Shown: positions 52,048 through 60,956, counted from the stretch's first letter. The stretch: DNA of 64,000 nt from Labrys okinawensis (GCF_002982075.1 NZ_PUEJ01000006.1:248001-312000); one strand, 5' to 3'. The notes: generated by a model from the letters alone, not told the origin. A program made the numbers and translations.

Positions 52048-52115
52048 GGCAAGCCAACCGTCTCGGCCGAACCACGATTGTAGTGATAGCCCATCAACCC
52101 ACAGGACGCAGCCCC

Positions 52116-53708
52116 ATGGCCCTTGCATCCGGGAAATCACCCTTGCCCCAGCACGCCCTCGCATGCGGCGATGTCAGCGTCCTCTTCGGCGAGGTCGCGG
52201 CCCTCAGCCAGGTGAGCCTGGGTTTCGAGGCCGGCCGCATCCATGCCGTGGTGGGGCAGAACGGCGCCGGCAAGACCACCTTCGCCCGCGTCTGCGCCGG
52301 CATCGTCAGACCCTCCTCCGGGCAATTGCTGATCGGGGGAGAGCCCGTCCCGCTGGGCAAGGTCAATGCCGCCCGCGCCGCCGGGGTCGAGCTCGTGCAT
52401 CAGAGCTTTGCCCTGCCGCCCTCCTTCACCGTGGCCGAGGCCATGGAATTCGGGGCGCAGGGCGGCGGAGCGCTGTTCTCCGCCAACGCGCTCAGGGCAC
52501 GCTGGGCCGCCCATCTCGAAGGCCTTGGCGTCGAGGTCGATCCGCGCGCCCGCATCCGCGATCTGCCGGTGGAAACCCGCCAGGCCATCGAGATCGCCCG
52601 CGCTCTGGTGACCGATGCCCGCATCCTGATCTTGGATGAGCCCACCGCCGTGCTGTCGCCCTCGGGCATCGACACCTTGTTCGAACGCCTGCGCGGCCTG
52701 CGCGAACGCGGCGTCACCATCATCCTGATCCTGCACAAGATCCGCGAGGTGCTCGGCATCGCCGAGACCGTCAGCGTGCTGCGCGGCGGGCGCCTGATCG
52801 AAGCCTGCGTGCCCGTCGGCGAGATCGACGCCGCCCGCCTCGCCAATTCGATCATCGGCAGCGCGGCCGGTCTCGACAAGGCGGACAAGGCAGCCCTGGT
52901 CGGCGACGCCGCCGGCGCGCCCGCTCCCCACACTGCCTCGCGGACCGCCGCGGCGCCCATCCTCCAGATGAACGCCGTCACCACCCGCCCCGATGGCGAA
53001 GGGCGCCCGCTCGACCGGGCCAGCCTCATCATCCGCAGCGGCGAGATCGTCGGCATTGCCGGTGTCGAAGGCAACGGCCAGCAGACGCTGGTGCGCGCCC
53101 TTGCCGGGCTTGTCGGCCTGGAACACGGCACGATCACGCTCGACGGGCGCGATGTCACCCGACGCCCTTTGTTGGAGCGCCGCGCCGCCGGCCTGCGCAT
53201 CATTCCCTTCGACCGCAACAGCGAGGGCCTGAGCCTGACCAGTTCGCTGTGGGAGAACTGGTCCGCCCGCCGCCTGCTGCTCGGGCGCATCCTCTCCTTC
53301 GTCGCGCCGGCCCGGCTGCGCAAGGCCTGCCAGGCCAGTCTCACGGGATGGGATGTGCGCTTCGCCACCACCACCCAGCCGGCCGGCTCGCTGTCGGGGG
53401 GCAATGCCCAGAAAGTCATCCTCGCTCGCGAGATCGACGAGACAGCGCGGCTGGTGATCGCGGCCCAGCCCACCCGCGGCCTCGACATCGGCGCCACCGC
53501 CTTCGTCTGGCGCGCGCTGAGGGCCAGCCGCGACCAGGGCTGCGGCGTGCTGCTGATCTCCTCCGATCTCGACGAGCTCTTCGATATCGCCGACCGCGTT
53601 GTGGTGATGTTCTCCGGCCGCATCGTCGCCGAATTCACGGCTCCCTTCGAGATCGCGGCGGTGGGCCAGGCCATGGTCGGTGACGTCAGCCTGGAGCAGG
53701 CCGCATGA
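52116..53708 (+). CDS. ABC transporter ATP-binding protein with two ATPase domains (BMP/nucleoside type)
   Basis: A 530-residue protein made of two fused ATPase domains. The first has GQNGAGKTTFARVC, then LVHQSFALPPSFTVAEAMEF, and DARILILDEPTAVLSP. The second has a degenerate Walker A (GVEGNGQQTLVRA) and SLSGGNAQKVILAREIDETA, as in other RbsA/YufO-like proteins where one site is weak. The start at 52116 follows AGGAC. The next gene, a permease, overlaps by four bases. Confidence 0.92.
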   Translation: MALASGKSPLPQHALACGDVSVLFGEVAALSQVSLGFEAGRIHAVVGQNGAGKTTFARVCAGIVRPSSGQLLIGGEPVPLGKVNAARAAGVELVHQSFALPPSFTVAEAMEFGAQGGGALFSANALRARWAAHLEGLGVEVDPRARIRDLPVETRQAIEIARALVTDARILILDEPTAVLSPSGIDTLFERLRGLRERGVTIILILHKIREVLGIAETVSVLRGGRLIEACVPVGEIDAARLANSIIGSAAGLDKADKAALVGDAAGAPAPHTASRTAAAPILQMNAVTTRPDGEGRPLDRASLIIRSGEIVGIAGVEGNGQQTLVRALAGLVGLEHGTITLDGRDVTRRPLLERRAAGLRIIPFDRNSEGLSLTSSLWENWSARRLLLGRILSFVAPARLRKACQASLTGWDVRFATTTQPAGSLSGGNAQKVILAREIDETARLVIAAQPTRGLDIGATAFVWRALRASRDQGCGVLLISSDLDELFDIADRVVVMFSGRIVAEFTAPFEIAAVGQAMVGDVSLEQAA

Positions 53709-54754
53709 CCGCCCGTCTCCTCGCCATCCTGCGCGCTGTCAGCTTCGTCGCCCTGGCCCTCGGCCTGTGTGGCATCGTGTTCGAATTTGCCGGCTATTCG
53801 GCCCCGGAGATGTTCCACAGCATCGCCGACGGCGCCTTCACCTCCCCCAACGCCCTGATGAAGAGCCTGCGCTGGGCCCTGCCGCTGGTGATCACCGCCG
53901 CCGGCGTGCTGGTGTGCTTTCGCTGCGGCTATTTCAATGTCGGGGCGCAGGGCCAGTTCTATCTCGGCGCCATCGGCGCGGCGACGGCCGTCGAACTGCT
54001 CAATGGCGCACCGGCCCTGGTGGTGGTGCCCGTGGCCATGCTGGCCGGCATGCTGGCGGGGGCCCTGTGGGCGGCCTGGCCCGGTATCCTCCGGCTGCGC
54101 TACGGCACCGACGAGGTGATCACCACGCTGATGGGCAATTTCATGGCCGGCCTGCTCCTGGTCTATGTCACCTCCGGCCCGCTCAAGGACCCTTCCGGCA
54201 CCGGCCAGGTCACGGCCAGCCGCCCCGTCGCCTCCGCCTATCGCATCGCCACCTCGGTCGGCGTCTCCCCCACGGTGATCGTGCTCTCCTTGCTGGTGCT
54301 GGTGCTGGTCTGGCTGCTGGTGAACCGCACCGCCTATGGCGTGCTCTCGAGCCTGGCCGGCCGCAACGCGGTGATGATCGCCTGGCAGGGCGCCCGGCTC
54401 TCCCGCCTCGGGCTGTCGGCCTTCCTGATCAGCGGCGCCCTGGCGGGCCTCGCCGGCTCGATCGAACTGCTCGGGCCCAATGGCCGCCTGGTCAGCGGCT
54501 TCCTGCCCGGCCACGGCTTCACCGCGATTCTGATCGCCCTGGTGGCCGGCCTGTCGGTGGCAGGCGCCGCCATCGTCTCGCTGTTCTTCGGCGGCCTCGC
54601 CGCCGCCAGCCTCTATCTGCCGGTAATCGCGGGTCTGCCGGCGGCCGCCATCGACGTGATCAACGCCGCCATCGCCCTGTTCATCACGGCGCGCAGCTGG
54701 CTGCTGCCCGACTTCATCAAGCGGCGCCTGCCGGCGCGGAGGACCCAGTCATGA
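53705..54754 (+). CDS. BMP-type ABC transporter permease (first)
   Basis: A 349-residue permease of the YufP/nucleoside-permease kind, with about ten membrane spans. Marks are CFRCGYFNVGAQGQFYLGAI and RYGTDEVITTLMGNFMAGLL early, and LRWALPLVITAAGVLV before them. The C-terminal half carries ISGALAGLAGSIELLGPNGR. It pairs with the next permease and overlaps it by four bases. Confidence 0.9.
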   Translation: MTARLLAILRAVSFVALALGLCGIVFEFAGYSAPEMFHSIADGAFTSPNALMKSLRWALPLVITAAGVLVCFRCGYFNVGAQGQFYLGAIGAATAVELLNGAPALVVVPVAMLAGMLAGALWAAWPGILRLRYGTDEVITTLMGNFMAGLLLVYVTSGPLKDPSGTGQVTASRPVASAYRIATSVGVSPTVIVLSLLVLVLVWLLVNRTAYGVLSSLAGRNAVMIAWQGARLSRLGLSAFLISGALAGLAGSIELLGPNGRLVSGFLPGHGFTAILIALVAGLSVAGAAIVSLFFGGLAAASLYLPVIAGLPAAAIDVINAAIALFITARSWLLPDFIKRRLPARRTQS

Positions 54755-55644
54755 GCGACATCCTCATCGCCATCCTGCGCTCGGGCACGCCGCTGATCTA
54801 TGTGGCCATGGCCGGCATGCTGGCCCAGCGCGCCGGCATTTGGAACCTCGGCCTGGAAGGGCTGATGATCGCCGGTGCCTGCGCCGCCGCCGTCGGCACC
54901 GCCAAATCGGGCTCGATCGCCTTCGGCCTCGGCCTCGCCATCGTCGTCTGCGTGCTCGGCTCGATGCTGCTGTGGTTCGTGGTCGAGAAGCTGCGGGCCC
55001 ATCCCATCATCGCCGGCCTCGGCCTCACCGGCCTCGGGCTCGGCGGTACGGACCTGGCCGTCCAGGCCATCTATGGCAGCCAGGCCTCGGTGATGGCCGG
55101 CCGAGGCCTGCCCCGGCTCGGTGAGGCCTTCGGCCCCTTCGGCGTGCTCTCCGTGCTGGTGATCGCCATGCCCTTCGTGGTGCTGGCGCTCTGGGTGATC
55201 GTGCGGCGCACCCGTTTCGGCCTGCAATTGACGGCCTGCGGCGAGCACCCCTTCGCCGCCCGCAGCGTCGGCGTGGCACCGGCCCGCATGCGCCTGATCG
55301 CGCTGATGGGCGGCGGCGTGCTCTGCGCCCTCGGCGGCGCCGAACTGGCGCTCGGCACGCTCCAGCTCTTCAGCATCAACATGACGGCCGGTCGCGGCTT
55401 CATGGGCTTCGCCTCGGTGATCTTCGGCGGAGGCCATCCGATCGGCTCGGCCCTGGCCGCGCTGTTCTTCTCCATCGTGGATGCCCTGGGCATCCGGGCC
55501 CAGCTCGTCTTCGGCGACAAGGTGCCCCGCGATCTCCTGCTCGCACTGCCCTATCTCGCCACCGTGCTGGGCGTGTGGATCAGCGGGCAGTTGCGCGGCG
55601 GCGTCAAGGCGGCCGCGACGGGCGGCGAATTACGGGATTACTGA
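54751..55644 (+). CDS. BMP-type ABC transporter permease (second)
   Basis: A 297-residue permease of the YufQ type. Features are AGMLAQRAGIWNLGLEGLMI near the N-terminus, RTRFGLQLTACGEHPFAARS and GRGFMGFASVIFGGGHPIGS. About nine membrane spans. The ATG at 54751 overlaps the previous stop. The VOC protein begins two bases after its stop codon, so the enzyme genes follow in the same message. Confidence 0.92.
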   Translation: MSDILIAILRSGTPLIYVAMAGMLAQRAGIWNLGLEGLMIAGACAAAVGTAKSGSIAFGLGLAIVVCVLGSMLLWFVVEKLRAHPIIAGLGLTGLGLGGTDLAVQAIYGSQASVMAGRGLPRLGEAFGPFGVLSVLVIAMPFVVLALWVIVRRTRFGLQLTACGEHPFAARSVGVAPARMRLIALMGGGVLCALGGAELALGTLQLFSINMTAGRGFMGFASVIFGGGHPIGSALAALFFSIVDALGIRAQLVFGDKVPRDLLLALPYLATVLGVWISGQLRGGVKAAATGGELRDY

Positions 55645-55646
55645 CA

Positions 55647-56075
55647 ATGACGGCCTTTGCCCAGCGCCATGCGATCAGCGATGTCTGCATCCTCACCGCG
55701 GATATCGAACGCTCAATCGCCTTCTACACCGGCAAGCTCGGCTTCGCCTTGAAGCACCGCGCTCCCGGCTTCGCCGATTTCAACGGCGCCGGACTGACCC
55801 TGGCGCTATGGGAGATCGGCCATATTAGCCAGCATGCCGGCCTGTCGGCCGAGCGCGGTTCGGGCCACCACAATGTGCTGATTGCCGTGCTGATGTCGTC
55901 TCCCGCCGAGCTCGATGCCTGCCATGCCGAACTCACCGCCAAGGGCGTGAGCTTCCAAAGGCCGCCGGCGGATTATGCCTGGAACGCACGCTGCTGCTAT
56001 TTCGCCGGCCCTGACGGGGAAGTCTGGGAGCTCTATGCCTGGCTGGATGGCGGCGCCCCGGGGAAACTGGCATGA
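55647..56075 (+). CDS. VOC family protein (glyoxalase/dioxygenase fold)
   Basis: A 142-residue vicinal-oxygen-chelate protein with two beta-alpha-beta-beta-beta units. HAISDVCILTADIERSIAFY starts unit one; FAGPDGEVWELYAW ends unit two, giving a metal-ligand Glu, while His8 is the likely first ligand. Reactions in this family range from lactoylglutathione lyase to extradiol ring cleavage. It sits two bases after the permease stop and overlaps the amidohydrolase start by four bases, so it probably acts on the same compound. Confidence 0.88.
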   Translation: MTAFAQRHAISDVCILTADIERSIAFYTGKLGFALKHRAPGFADFNGAGLTLALWEIGHISQHAGLSAERGSGHHNVLIAVLMSSPAELDACHAELTAKGVSFQRPPADYAWNARCCYFAGPDGEVWELYAWLDGGAPGKLA

Positions 56076-57580
56076 GCACCATCCTGATCCGCAACGCCAC
56101 CATCCTCGCCATGGGCGGCGAGCAGGGCAGTACGCCCTTCAGCGGCGATCTCCTGATCGAGGGCAATCGCATCGCCGCCATCGGCCCCGACCTCGGCGAC
56201 CCCCCCGGCTCGAAGCTGATCGACGGGCGCGGCCGCCTGGTGATGCCGGGCCTCGTCAACGCCCATACCCATTCCGGCGAAACCTTCTTCCGAGGCCGCT
56301 ATGAGCGCCTGCCGCTGGAACTGTGGCTGCTCTATGCCTATCCGCTGCTGATGGGCCCGCTCCTGCCGCCGCGCCTGCTTTATCTGCGCACGCTGCTGCT
56401 CGCGATGGAATCGCTGAAGGGCGGCGTCACCCTGCTGTGCGACGATTTCTTCGACCCGCCCCATCACGATCTCGATCGGCTCGGCACCGTGTTCCGGGCC
56501 TATGAGGATGCGGGCATCCGCGCCAATGTCTCCAGCGCGGTGATGAACATCCACCCGCTCGACGCCATCGCCCATGGCCGGCGGACCATGCCGCCCGAGC
56601 TGCAGGCTCGCCTCGATTTCGGCCCGCCGATCAGCGCTGCCGGCTATATCGACTATTGCCGCTCCGCCTTGGCGGCCTTCCAGGACAAGGCCGGGCGGCT
56701 GCGTTTCATGATCGCGCCCTCCGCGCCCCAGCGCTGCACGCCCGACCTGATGCTGGCCTGCGACGAGCTGGCCCGGCAATGGCACGTGCCCTTCCACACC
56801 CATGTCCTGGAGACCAAGGTCCAGGCGGTGACCGGCCAGCTTTTCCACGGCAAGAGCCTGATCCGCTATTTGCACGATCTCGGCCTGCTGCATGCCGGCA
56901 TCACCATCGCCCACTCTGTCTGGGTCGACGACGACGACATCGCCATGATGGGCGCGGCGGGCTGCTCGGTGGCCCACAATGCCGTCTCCAATCTGAAGCT
57001 CGGCGCCGGCATTGCGCCGCTGCGCCGCCTCATCGATGCCGGCGTCAGCATAGGCCTCGGCACCGACGGGGTCTGCTCCAACGATACGGCCCGGATCTTC
57101 GACGTGATGCGTACGGCCGCCCTGGTGCAAAGCGCCACCGGCCCGGATCATGAGCGCTGGGTCTTGGCACAGGAAGTCCTCAAGGCCGCCACGCTGGGTG
57201 GCGCGCGCACCGCCCTTCTGGAAGAACGTACCGGTTCGCTGGAGGTCGGCAAGCGCGCCGATCTGATCATGCTCCGGCTCGACAGCCTGGCCTTCACGCC
57301 ACTCAACGACATCGTCAGGCAACTCGTCTATGCCGAGAACGGCGCTTCGATCGAACGTGTGATGGTCGAGGGCGAGATCGTGGTGGAGCAGGGCCGCTTG
57401 ACCCGCATCGACGAGGACGCCGTTCTCGCCGAAATCCGGCAGGCCATGCCGGCCTTCCTGGCCGAGCATGCCGAGATCGAGGCCCGCAACAGCGTCTTCC
57501 TTCCCTATTTCGACGAGATCCATCGCCGCGCCACGGCCCAGGATGTAGGCATGGACAGATATGCCGGGACGCGTGGGTAA
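56072..57580 (+). CDS. amidohydrolase family protein, ATZ/SsnA (aminohydrolase) type
   Basis: A 502-residue metal-dependent hydrolase. The metal and catalytic residues are His65 and His67 (VNAHTHSGE), His244 (FHTHVLETK, with Glu247), His281 (IAHSVW) and Asp332 (GTDGVCSND). This layout is that of the TrzN/AtzA/SsnA/guanine deaminase subset, which removes amino or chloro groups from ring compounds. It is the last gene of the run and follows the importer directly, which suggests deamination of the imported substrate. No known substrate can be named. Confidence 0.88.
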   Translation: MSTILIRNATILAMGGEQGSTPFSGDLLIEGNRIAAIGPDLGDPPGSKLIDGRGRLVMPGLVNAHTHSGETFFRGRYERLPLELWLLYAYPLLMGPLLPPRLLYLRTLLLAMESLKGGVTLLCDDFFDPPHHDLDRLGTVFRAYEDAGIRANVSSAVMNIHPLDAIAHGRRTMPPELQARLDFGPPISAAGYIDYCRSALAAFQDKAGRLRFMIAPSAPQRCTPDLMLACDELARQWHVPFHTHVLETKVQAVTGQLFHGKSLIRYLHDLGLLHAGITIAHSVWVDDDDIAMMGAAGCSVAHNAVSNLKLGAGIAPLRRLIDAGVSIGLGTDGVCSNDTARIFDVMRTAALVQSATGPDHERWVLAQEVLKAATLGGARTALLEERTGSLEVGKRADLIMLRLDSLAFTPLNDIVRQLVYAENGASIERVMVEGEIVVEQGRLTRIDEDAVLAEIRQAMPAFLAEHAEIEARNSVFLPYFDEIHRRATAQDVGMDRYAGTRG

Positions 57581-57657
57581 TTGAAGCCTGACCGTCATCC
57601 CGGCGGGGCCACCGGCCGAAGGAAGGGGAGCCAGGGGCCATAAGTTGGGCCGCCGGG

Positions 57658-58566
57658 TCAGGCAGCGGCCGAATCCGGCCGCCGTCCCGTCTCGACCAAG
57701 CCGGCCCAGCGCCCCGGCGTCATGCCATAGGCCTTCTTGAAATGGCGGGTGAGATGGCTCTGGTCGGCAAAGCCGGTGGCGACGGCGACCTCGGCGAGCG
57801 GTTCGCCGGCCGCAATCAGGGCACGAGCCCGGCCCAGGCGCCGCATCACCAGGAAACGGTGCGGGCTGGTGGCGAAAGCAGCACGAAAATGCCGTGACAG
57901 GGCGTAGCGGTCCAGCCCGGCAATCTCCTCGAGGTCTTGAGAGCGCACGGCGTGAAGGGCATGCGCCTCGAGATAGTCGCGCACCCGGTCGACTTGCCGC
58001 CAGGCAAGGCTGCCGATGGGTTTGAGCGGCTGGCCGGCGTGCCTGGCGAGTCCTTGTGCCAGACGCGCAATGAGATCATCGGCGGCGAGCTGCTCCAGCC
58101 CGCGATCCAGCGGGCCGAGCAATCCGAGAATGTCCTCGCGCAGCGCCGGATCGCTGAACACCGGCTGGCGCACGAAGGGCAGCGACACCGCGCCCTCGCC
58201 GAGACCGCGCATCAGCAGCGACGGCTCCAGATAGAGGATGCGGTAATGCAGTCCCGCTTCGGTGCCAGCCCCGCCGTCATGCAGCTCGTCGGGATGCAGC
58301 ACCATGACCTGCCCTGGCAGGCTGGCACGCGCGACGCCGCGGTAATGGAAGCTCTGGACACCTTCCAGGGTGACGCCGACAGCATAGGTATCGTGGCGAT
58401 GCAGTTCGAAGGCATTGCCTTGGAACCAGGCTTCCATGCGCTCGATGCCGGGCAGCGGCGGTGCAGTACGAATGCTGTCGCCGCACGAACGTTCAAGACC
58501 CTGGTAGGCTTGGCGTCCTATGGCCGGGCTAGCCCCGCTCGAAGACTCTGACTCGAAGGTCGTCAT
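57658..58566 (-). CDS. AraC family transcriptional regulator
   Basis: A 302-residue regulator. An N-terminal AraC-type cupin (FELHRHDTYAVGVTLEGVQS, MVLHPDELHDGGAGTEAGLH) is followed by two helix-turn-helix motifs at the C-terminus (LEEIAGLDRYALSRHFRAAF and EVAVATGFADQSHLTRHFKK, then AYGMTPGRW). The start codon at 58566 is only two bases from the divergent DUF2000 start, so regulation may be shared. An ATG at 58437 is possible but would drop residues that look conserved (SCGDSIRTAPPLPGIER). Confidence 0.9.
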   Translation of the reverse strand: MTTFESESSSGASPAIGRQAYQGLERSCGDSIRTAPPLPGIERMEAWFQGNAFELHRHDTYAVGVTLEGVQSFHYRGVARASLPGQVMVLHPDELHDGGAGTEAGLHYRILYLEPSLLMRGLGEGAVSLPFVRQPVFSDPALREDILGLLGPLDRGLEQLAADDLIARLAQGLARHAGQPLKPIGSLAWRQVDRVRDYLEAHALHAVRSQDLEEIAGLDRYALSRHFRAAFATSPHRFLVMRRLGRARALIAAGEPLAEVAVATGFADQSHLTRHFKKAYGMTPGRWAGLVETGRRPDSAAA

Positions 58567-58568
58567 TC

Positions 58569-58976
58569 ATGTTCGATACCAAGTTTGCCATCGTGTTGCG
58601 AGACGATCTTGCGTCCTGGCAGGCGCTCAACGTCACCGCCTTCCTCACCAGCGGCATCGTCGCCCAGGCACCCGACATGATCGGCGACCCCTACCGCGAC
58701 CGGGCCGGGCGTTTCTACAATGCCCTGTCGGTGCAGCCGGCGATCATGCTGGCGGCGGACGCGGAAACGATGAGCGCGATCCATCGCCGCTCTCTCGATC
58801 GGAACGTCAGGACCTCGCTCTATATCGAAGAGATGTTCCGGACGGGCCACGATGCCGCCAACCGCGCTGTTTTCGCCGATTTCGCCGTCGATGATGCCAA
58901 GGTGGTGGGCATCGCGCTGCGGGCCGACAAGAAGGTCGTCGACAAGATCGTCAAGGGCGCGAAAATGCACCCGTGA
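58569..58976 (+). CDS. DUF2000 family protein
   Basis: A 135-residue protein: KFAIVLRDDLASWQALNVTA, then FLTSGIVAQAPDMIGDPYRD and QPAIMLAADAETMSAIHRRS. These match the DUF2000 family, which resembles peptidyl-tRNA hydrolase II folds; no activity is known here. Its start abuts the AraC regulator start on the other strand, a pairing often seen with this family, and it may be the regulator's target. Confidence 0.85.
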   Translation: MFDTKFAIVLRDDLASWQALNVTAFLTSGIVAQAPDMIGDPYRDRAGRFYNALSVQPAIMLAADAETMSAIHRRSLDRNVRTSLYIEEMFRTGHDAANRAVFADFAVDDAKVVGIALRADKKVVDKIVKGAKMHP

Positions 58977-58988
58977 GACCGGAAATGC

Positions 58989-59453
58989 TCAAGCCTTCAC
59001 ATTGGCCACCGAACCGCCAGTCACCCGCACGAGATCGGCAGGGGTGGTGCGGAAGGCATGGCTGGGTGACCCGGCCGCGGCCCAGACGGGATCGAGGGCC
59101 AGCAGATCCTCGTCGATCAGGATGAGGGCCGGCGCCAGATGGCCGACCGGCGCCACGCCGCCCACGGCAAAGCCGGTGGTGGCCTCGACCCAGGCCGGGT
59201 CAGCCCTCTCGACCTTGCGCCCGAGGGCAGCGCCGACCTTGGCGCGGTCGATGCGGTTGACGCCGGAGGCGACCACCAGGATCGGCGTCTCGCCGGAGCG
59301 GAAGATGATGGATTTGGCGATCTGGGCGATGCTGCACCCCACCGAAGCGGCAGCCTCGGCCGCGGTATGGGTGCCCTCGGCGAACATGGCGATAGTGTCG
59401 GGATGCCCGGCCTGCAGCAGGGCCTGCCGGACCCGGTCAATGGCTTGCGTCAT
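58989..59453 (-). CDS. YbaK/EbsC-family aminoacyl-tRNA deacylase
   Basis: A 154-residue protein of the trans-editing family that removes wrongly attached amino acids from tRNA. FAEGTHTAAEAAASVGCSIA, QIAKSIIFRSGETPILVVAS and GFAVGGVAPVGHLAPALILI (the GxxxGxxxP loop) are typical. Length and features suit a Cys- or Ala-tRNA(Pro) editing type, but the amino acid cannot be told. The start is MTQAIDRVRQAL at 59453. Confidence 0.85.
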   Translation of the reverse strand: MTQAIDRVRQALLQAGHPDTIAMFAEGTHTAAEAAASVGCSIAQIAKSIIFRSGETPILVVASGVNRIDRAKVGAALGRKVERADPAWVEATTGFAVGGVAPVGHLAPALILIDEDLLALDPVWAAAGSPSHAFRTTPADLVRVTGGSVANVKA

Positions 59454-59519
59454 GAAAACGTCCTCATTCGGAAGCCGGGCAAGTTAGGGCAGGCGAGGAA
59501 GAGTGCCAAGCGAGGCCAC

Positions 59520-59605
59520 TTTCCCGGGTGCGCGGACGTCTCGTCCGCCTCTTCCTCTCCGCGAGCGAGCGCTTCCAGGAGCGGGCAAGATGCCCGCGCA
59601 CCCGA
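59520..59605. repeat. Palindromic repeat of the GCGGGCAAGATGCCCGC family
   Basis: GCGGACGTCTCGTCCGC near 59533 and GCGGGCAAGATGCCCGC near 59582 are inverted repeats joined by a variable linker; flanks CCCGGGTGCGCGG and CCGCGCACCCG form a longer outer stem. It lies between the YbaK-like gene and the CoA-transferase. Same family as 23417-23496. Confidence 0.75.
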
Positions 59606-59612
59606 AAACCAC

Positions 59613-60956
59613 TCACACCATGCCGTAGCAGAAGCGCGGGATCAGGCCGTTCTCGCGGGCCTCGCGTTCCAGGCCCTCCCGGAAGTCGGGATGAGCGAGG
59701 CCGATCAGCGCCTTGGCGCGCTCGGCCACCGAACGTCCCTTGAGGTTGGCTATGCCATATTCCGTAACGACATACATCACGTCCGTGCGCGGTGTGGTCA
59801 CCACATTGCCCGGCGTCAGATTGAGCACGATCCGGCTGCGGCGATCGCCGCGCTTGTCGAAGGTCGAGGACATGCATAGGAAGGATTTGCCGCCCTTGGA
59901 GGCGTAGGCGCCGCGCACGAACTGCAGCTGGCCGCCGGTGCCGCTGATATGGCGATGGCCGTCGCTCTCGGAAGCCGCCTGGCCCTGCAGGTCCATCTGC
60001 GTGGTGTTGTTGATCGATACGACGTTGTCGTTCTTGGCGATGTTGTGCGGCAGATTTGTGTAATCGACCGGATAGGACTTGAAATGCGGGTTGCGGTTGA
60101 TCGCCTCATATTGACGGCGTGAACCGGCCGCGAAGGTGAAGGCGGCGCAGCCCTGGTCGATCGTCTTGCGCGCGCCGGTCACCAGGCCCGCATCGTAGAG
60201 CGAGACGATGCCGTCCGTCATCATCTCGGTATGGATGCCGAGATCACGGATGCCGCTGTCCTTGAGGATGGTGCAGACGGCATTGGGCATGCCGCCGATG
60301 CCGATCTGCAGGCAGGCGCCGTCGTCGATCTCCTCGACGATGCGCGCGGCAACCGCCCGGTCGATCTCGCTCGGCTCGGGATTGCCGATCTCGGGCGTCT
60401 TCTGGCCGTCGCCATCGATGATATGGTCGACCGAACTGACATGGATGGCGTTGCCCTCGCCATAGACATAGGGCAGGTCTTCGTTGACTTCGACGATCAC
60501 CGTGCGCGCCCGCTCGAGAATGGCCTCGACATAGGTGGCACCGCCACCGAAGTTGAAATAGCCTTCGGCATCCATCGGCGCGGTCTTGATCACCGCGACA
60601 TCGACGGGATCGATGAAACGGCGGTAGAAGTCAGGCGCCTCGCCGAAATTGAACGGGATGTAATTGCAGCGCCCGGCATCGTGCTGCTTGCGGTCATAGC
60701 CGGAGAAATGCCAGTTGAACCAGCCGAAATGCTCGCCATTGGGGTCGCATTCCTGCGTGGCGCGCGGGCGCATGGTGAGGCAGTGGCGGATCTTGACGTC
60801 ATGGAGCTCATCGCGCCGGGCGGCAAGGGCCACCTCGAACGCATCGGGCTGAGTCAGGCCGAAGCCATAGTCGAGCCACATGCCCGATTTGACCAGCGCC
60901 GCCGCTTCGGCGGCCGTGATCTTCGTCGCCTGCTTGCCCCGAAGGCCAATGGTCAT
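59613..60956 (-). CDS. acetyl-CoA hydrolase/CoA-transferase family protein
   Basis: A 447-residue enzyme of the butyryl-/4-hydroxybutyrate-/succinyl-CoA:acetate CoA-transferase family, which forms a glutamyl-CoA intermediate. The catalytic Glu244 is in LGIHTEMMTDGI, the glycine loop GIGGMPNAV precedes it, and HISGTGGQLQFVRGAYASKG and YVVTEYGIANLKGRSVAERA follow. The acyl donor cannot be fixed from sequence alone. It is transcribed away from the thiamine genes with 260 bp between. Confidence 0.9.
   Translation of the reverse strand: MTIGLRGKQATKITAAEAAALVKSGMWLDYGFGLTQPDAFEVALAARRDELHDVKIRHCLTMRPRATQECDPNGEHFGWFNWHFSGYDRKQHDAGRCNYIPFNFGEAPDFYRRFIDPVDVAVIKTAPMDAEGYFNFGGGATYVEAILERARTVIVEVNEDLPYVYGEGNAIHVSSVDHIIDGDGQKTPEIGNPEPSEIDRAVAARIVEEIDDGACLQIGIGGMPNAVCTILKDSGIRDLGIHTEMMTDGIVSLYDAGLVTGARKTIDQGCAAFTFAAGSRRQYEAINRNPHFKSYPVDYTNLPHNIAKNDNVVSINNTTQMDLQGQAASESDGHRHISGTGGQLQFVRGAYASKGGKSFLCMSSTFDKRGDRRSRIVLNLTPGNVVTTPRTDVMYVVTEYGIANLKGRSVAERAKALIGLAHPDFREGLEREARENGLIPRFCYGMV

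Noticed and set aside
59990..60010. Possible loss of the catalytic Glu in the CoA-transferase (Gln320 in NNTTQMDLQG)
   Set aside because: The Glu that forms the CoA intermediate in this family matches Glu244 in HTEM, which is present; Gln320 is a different position.
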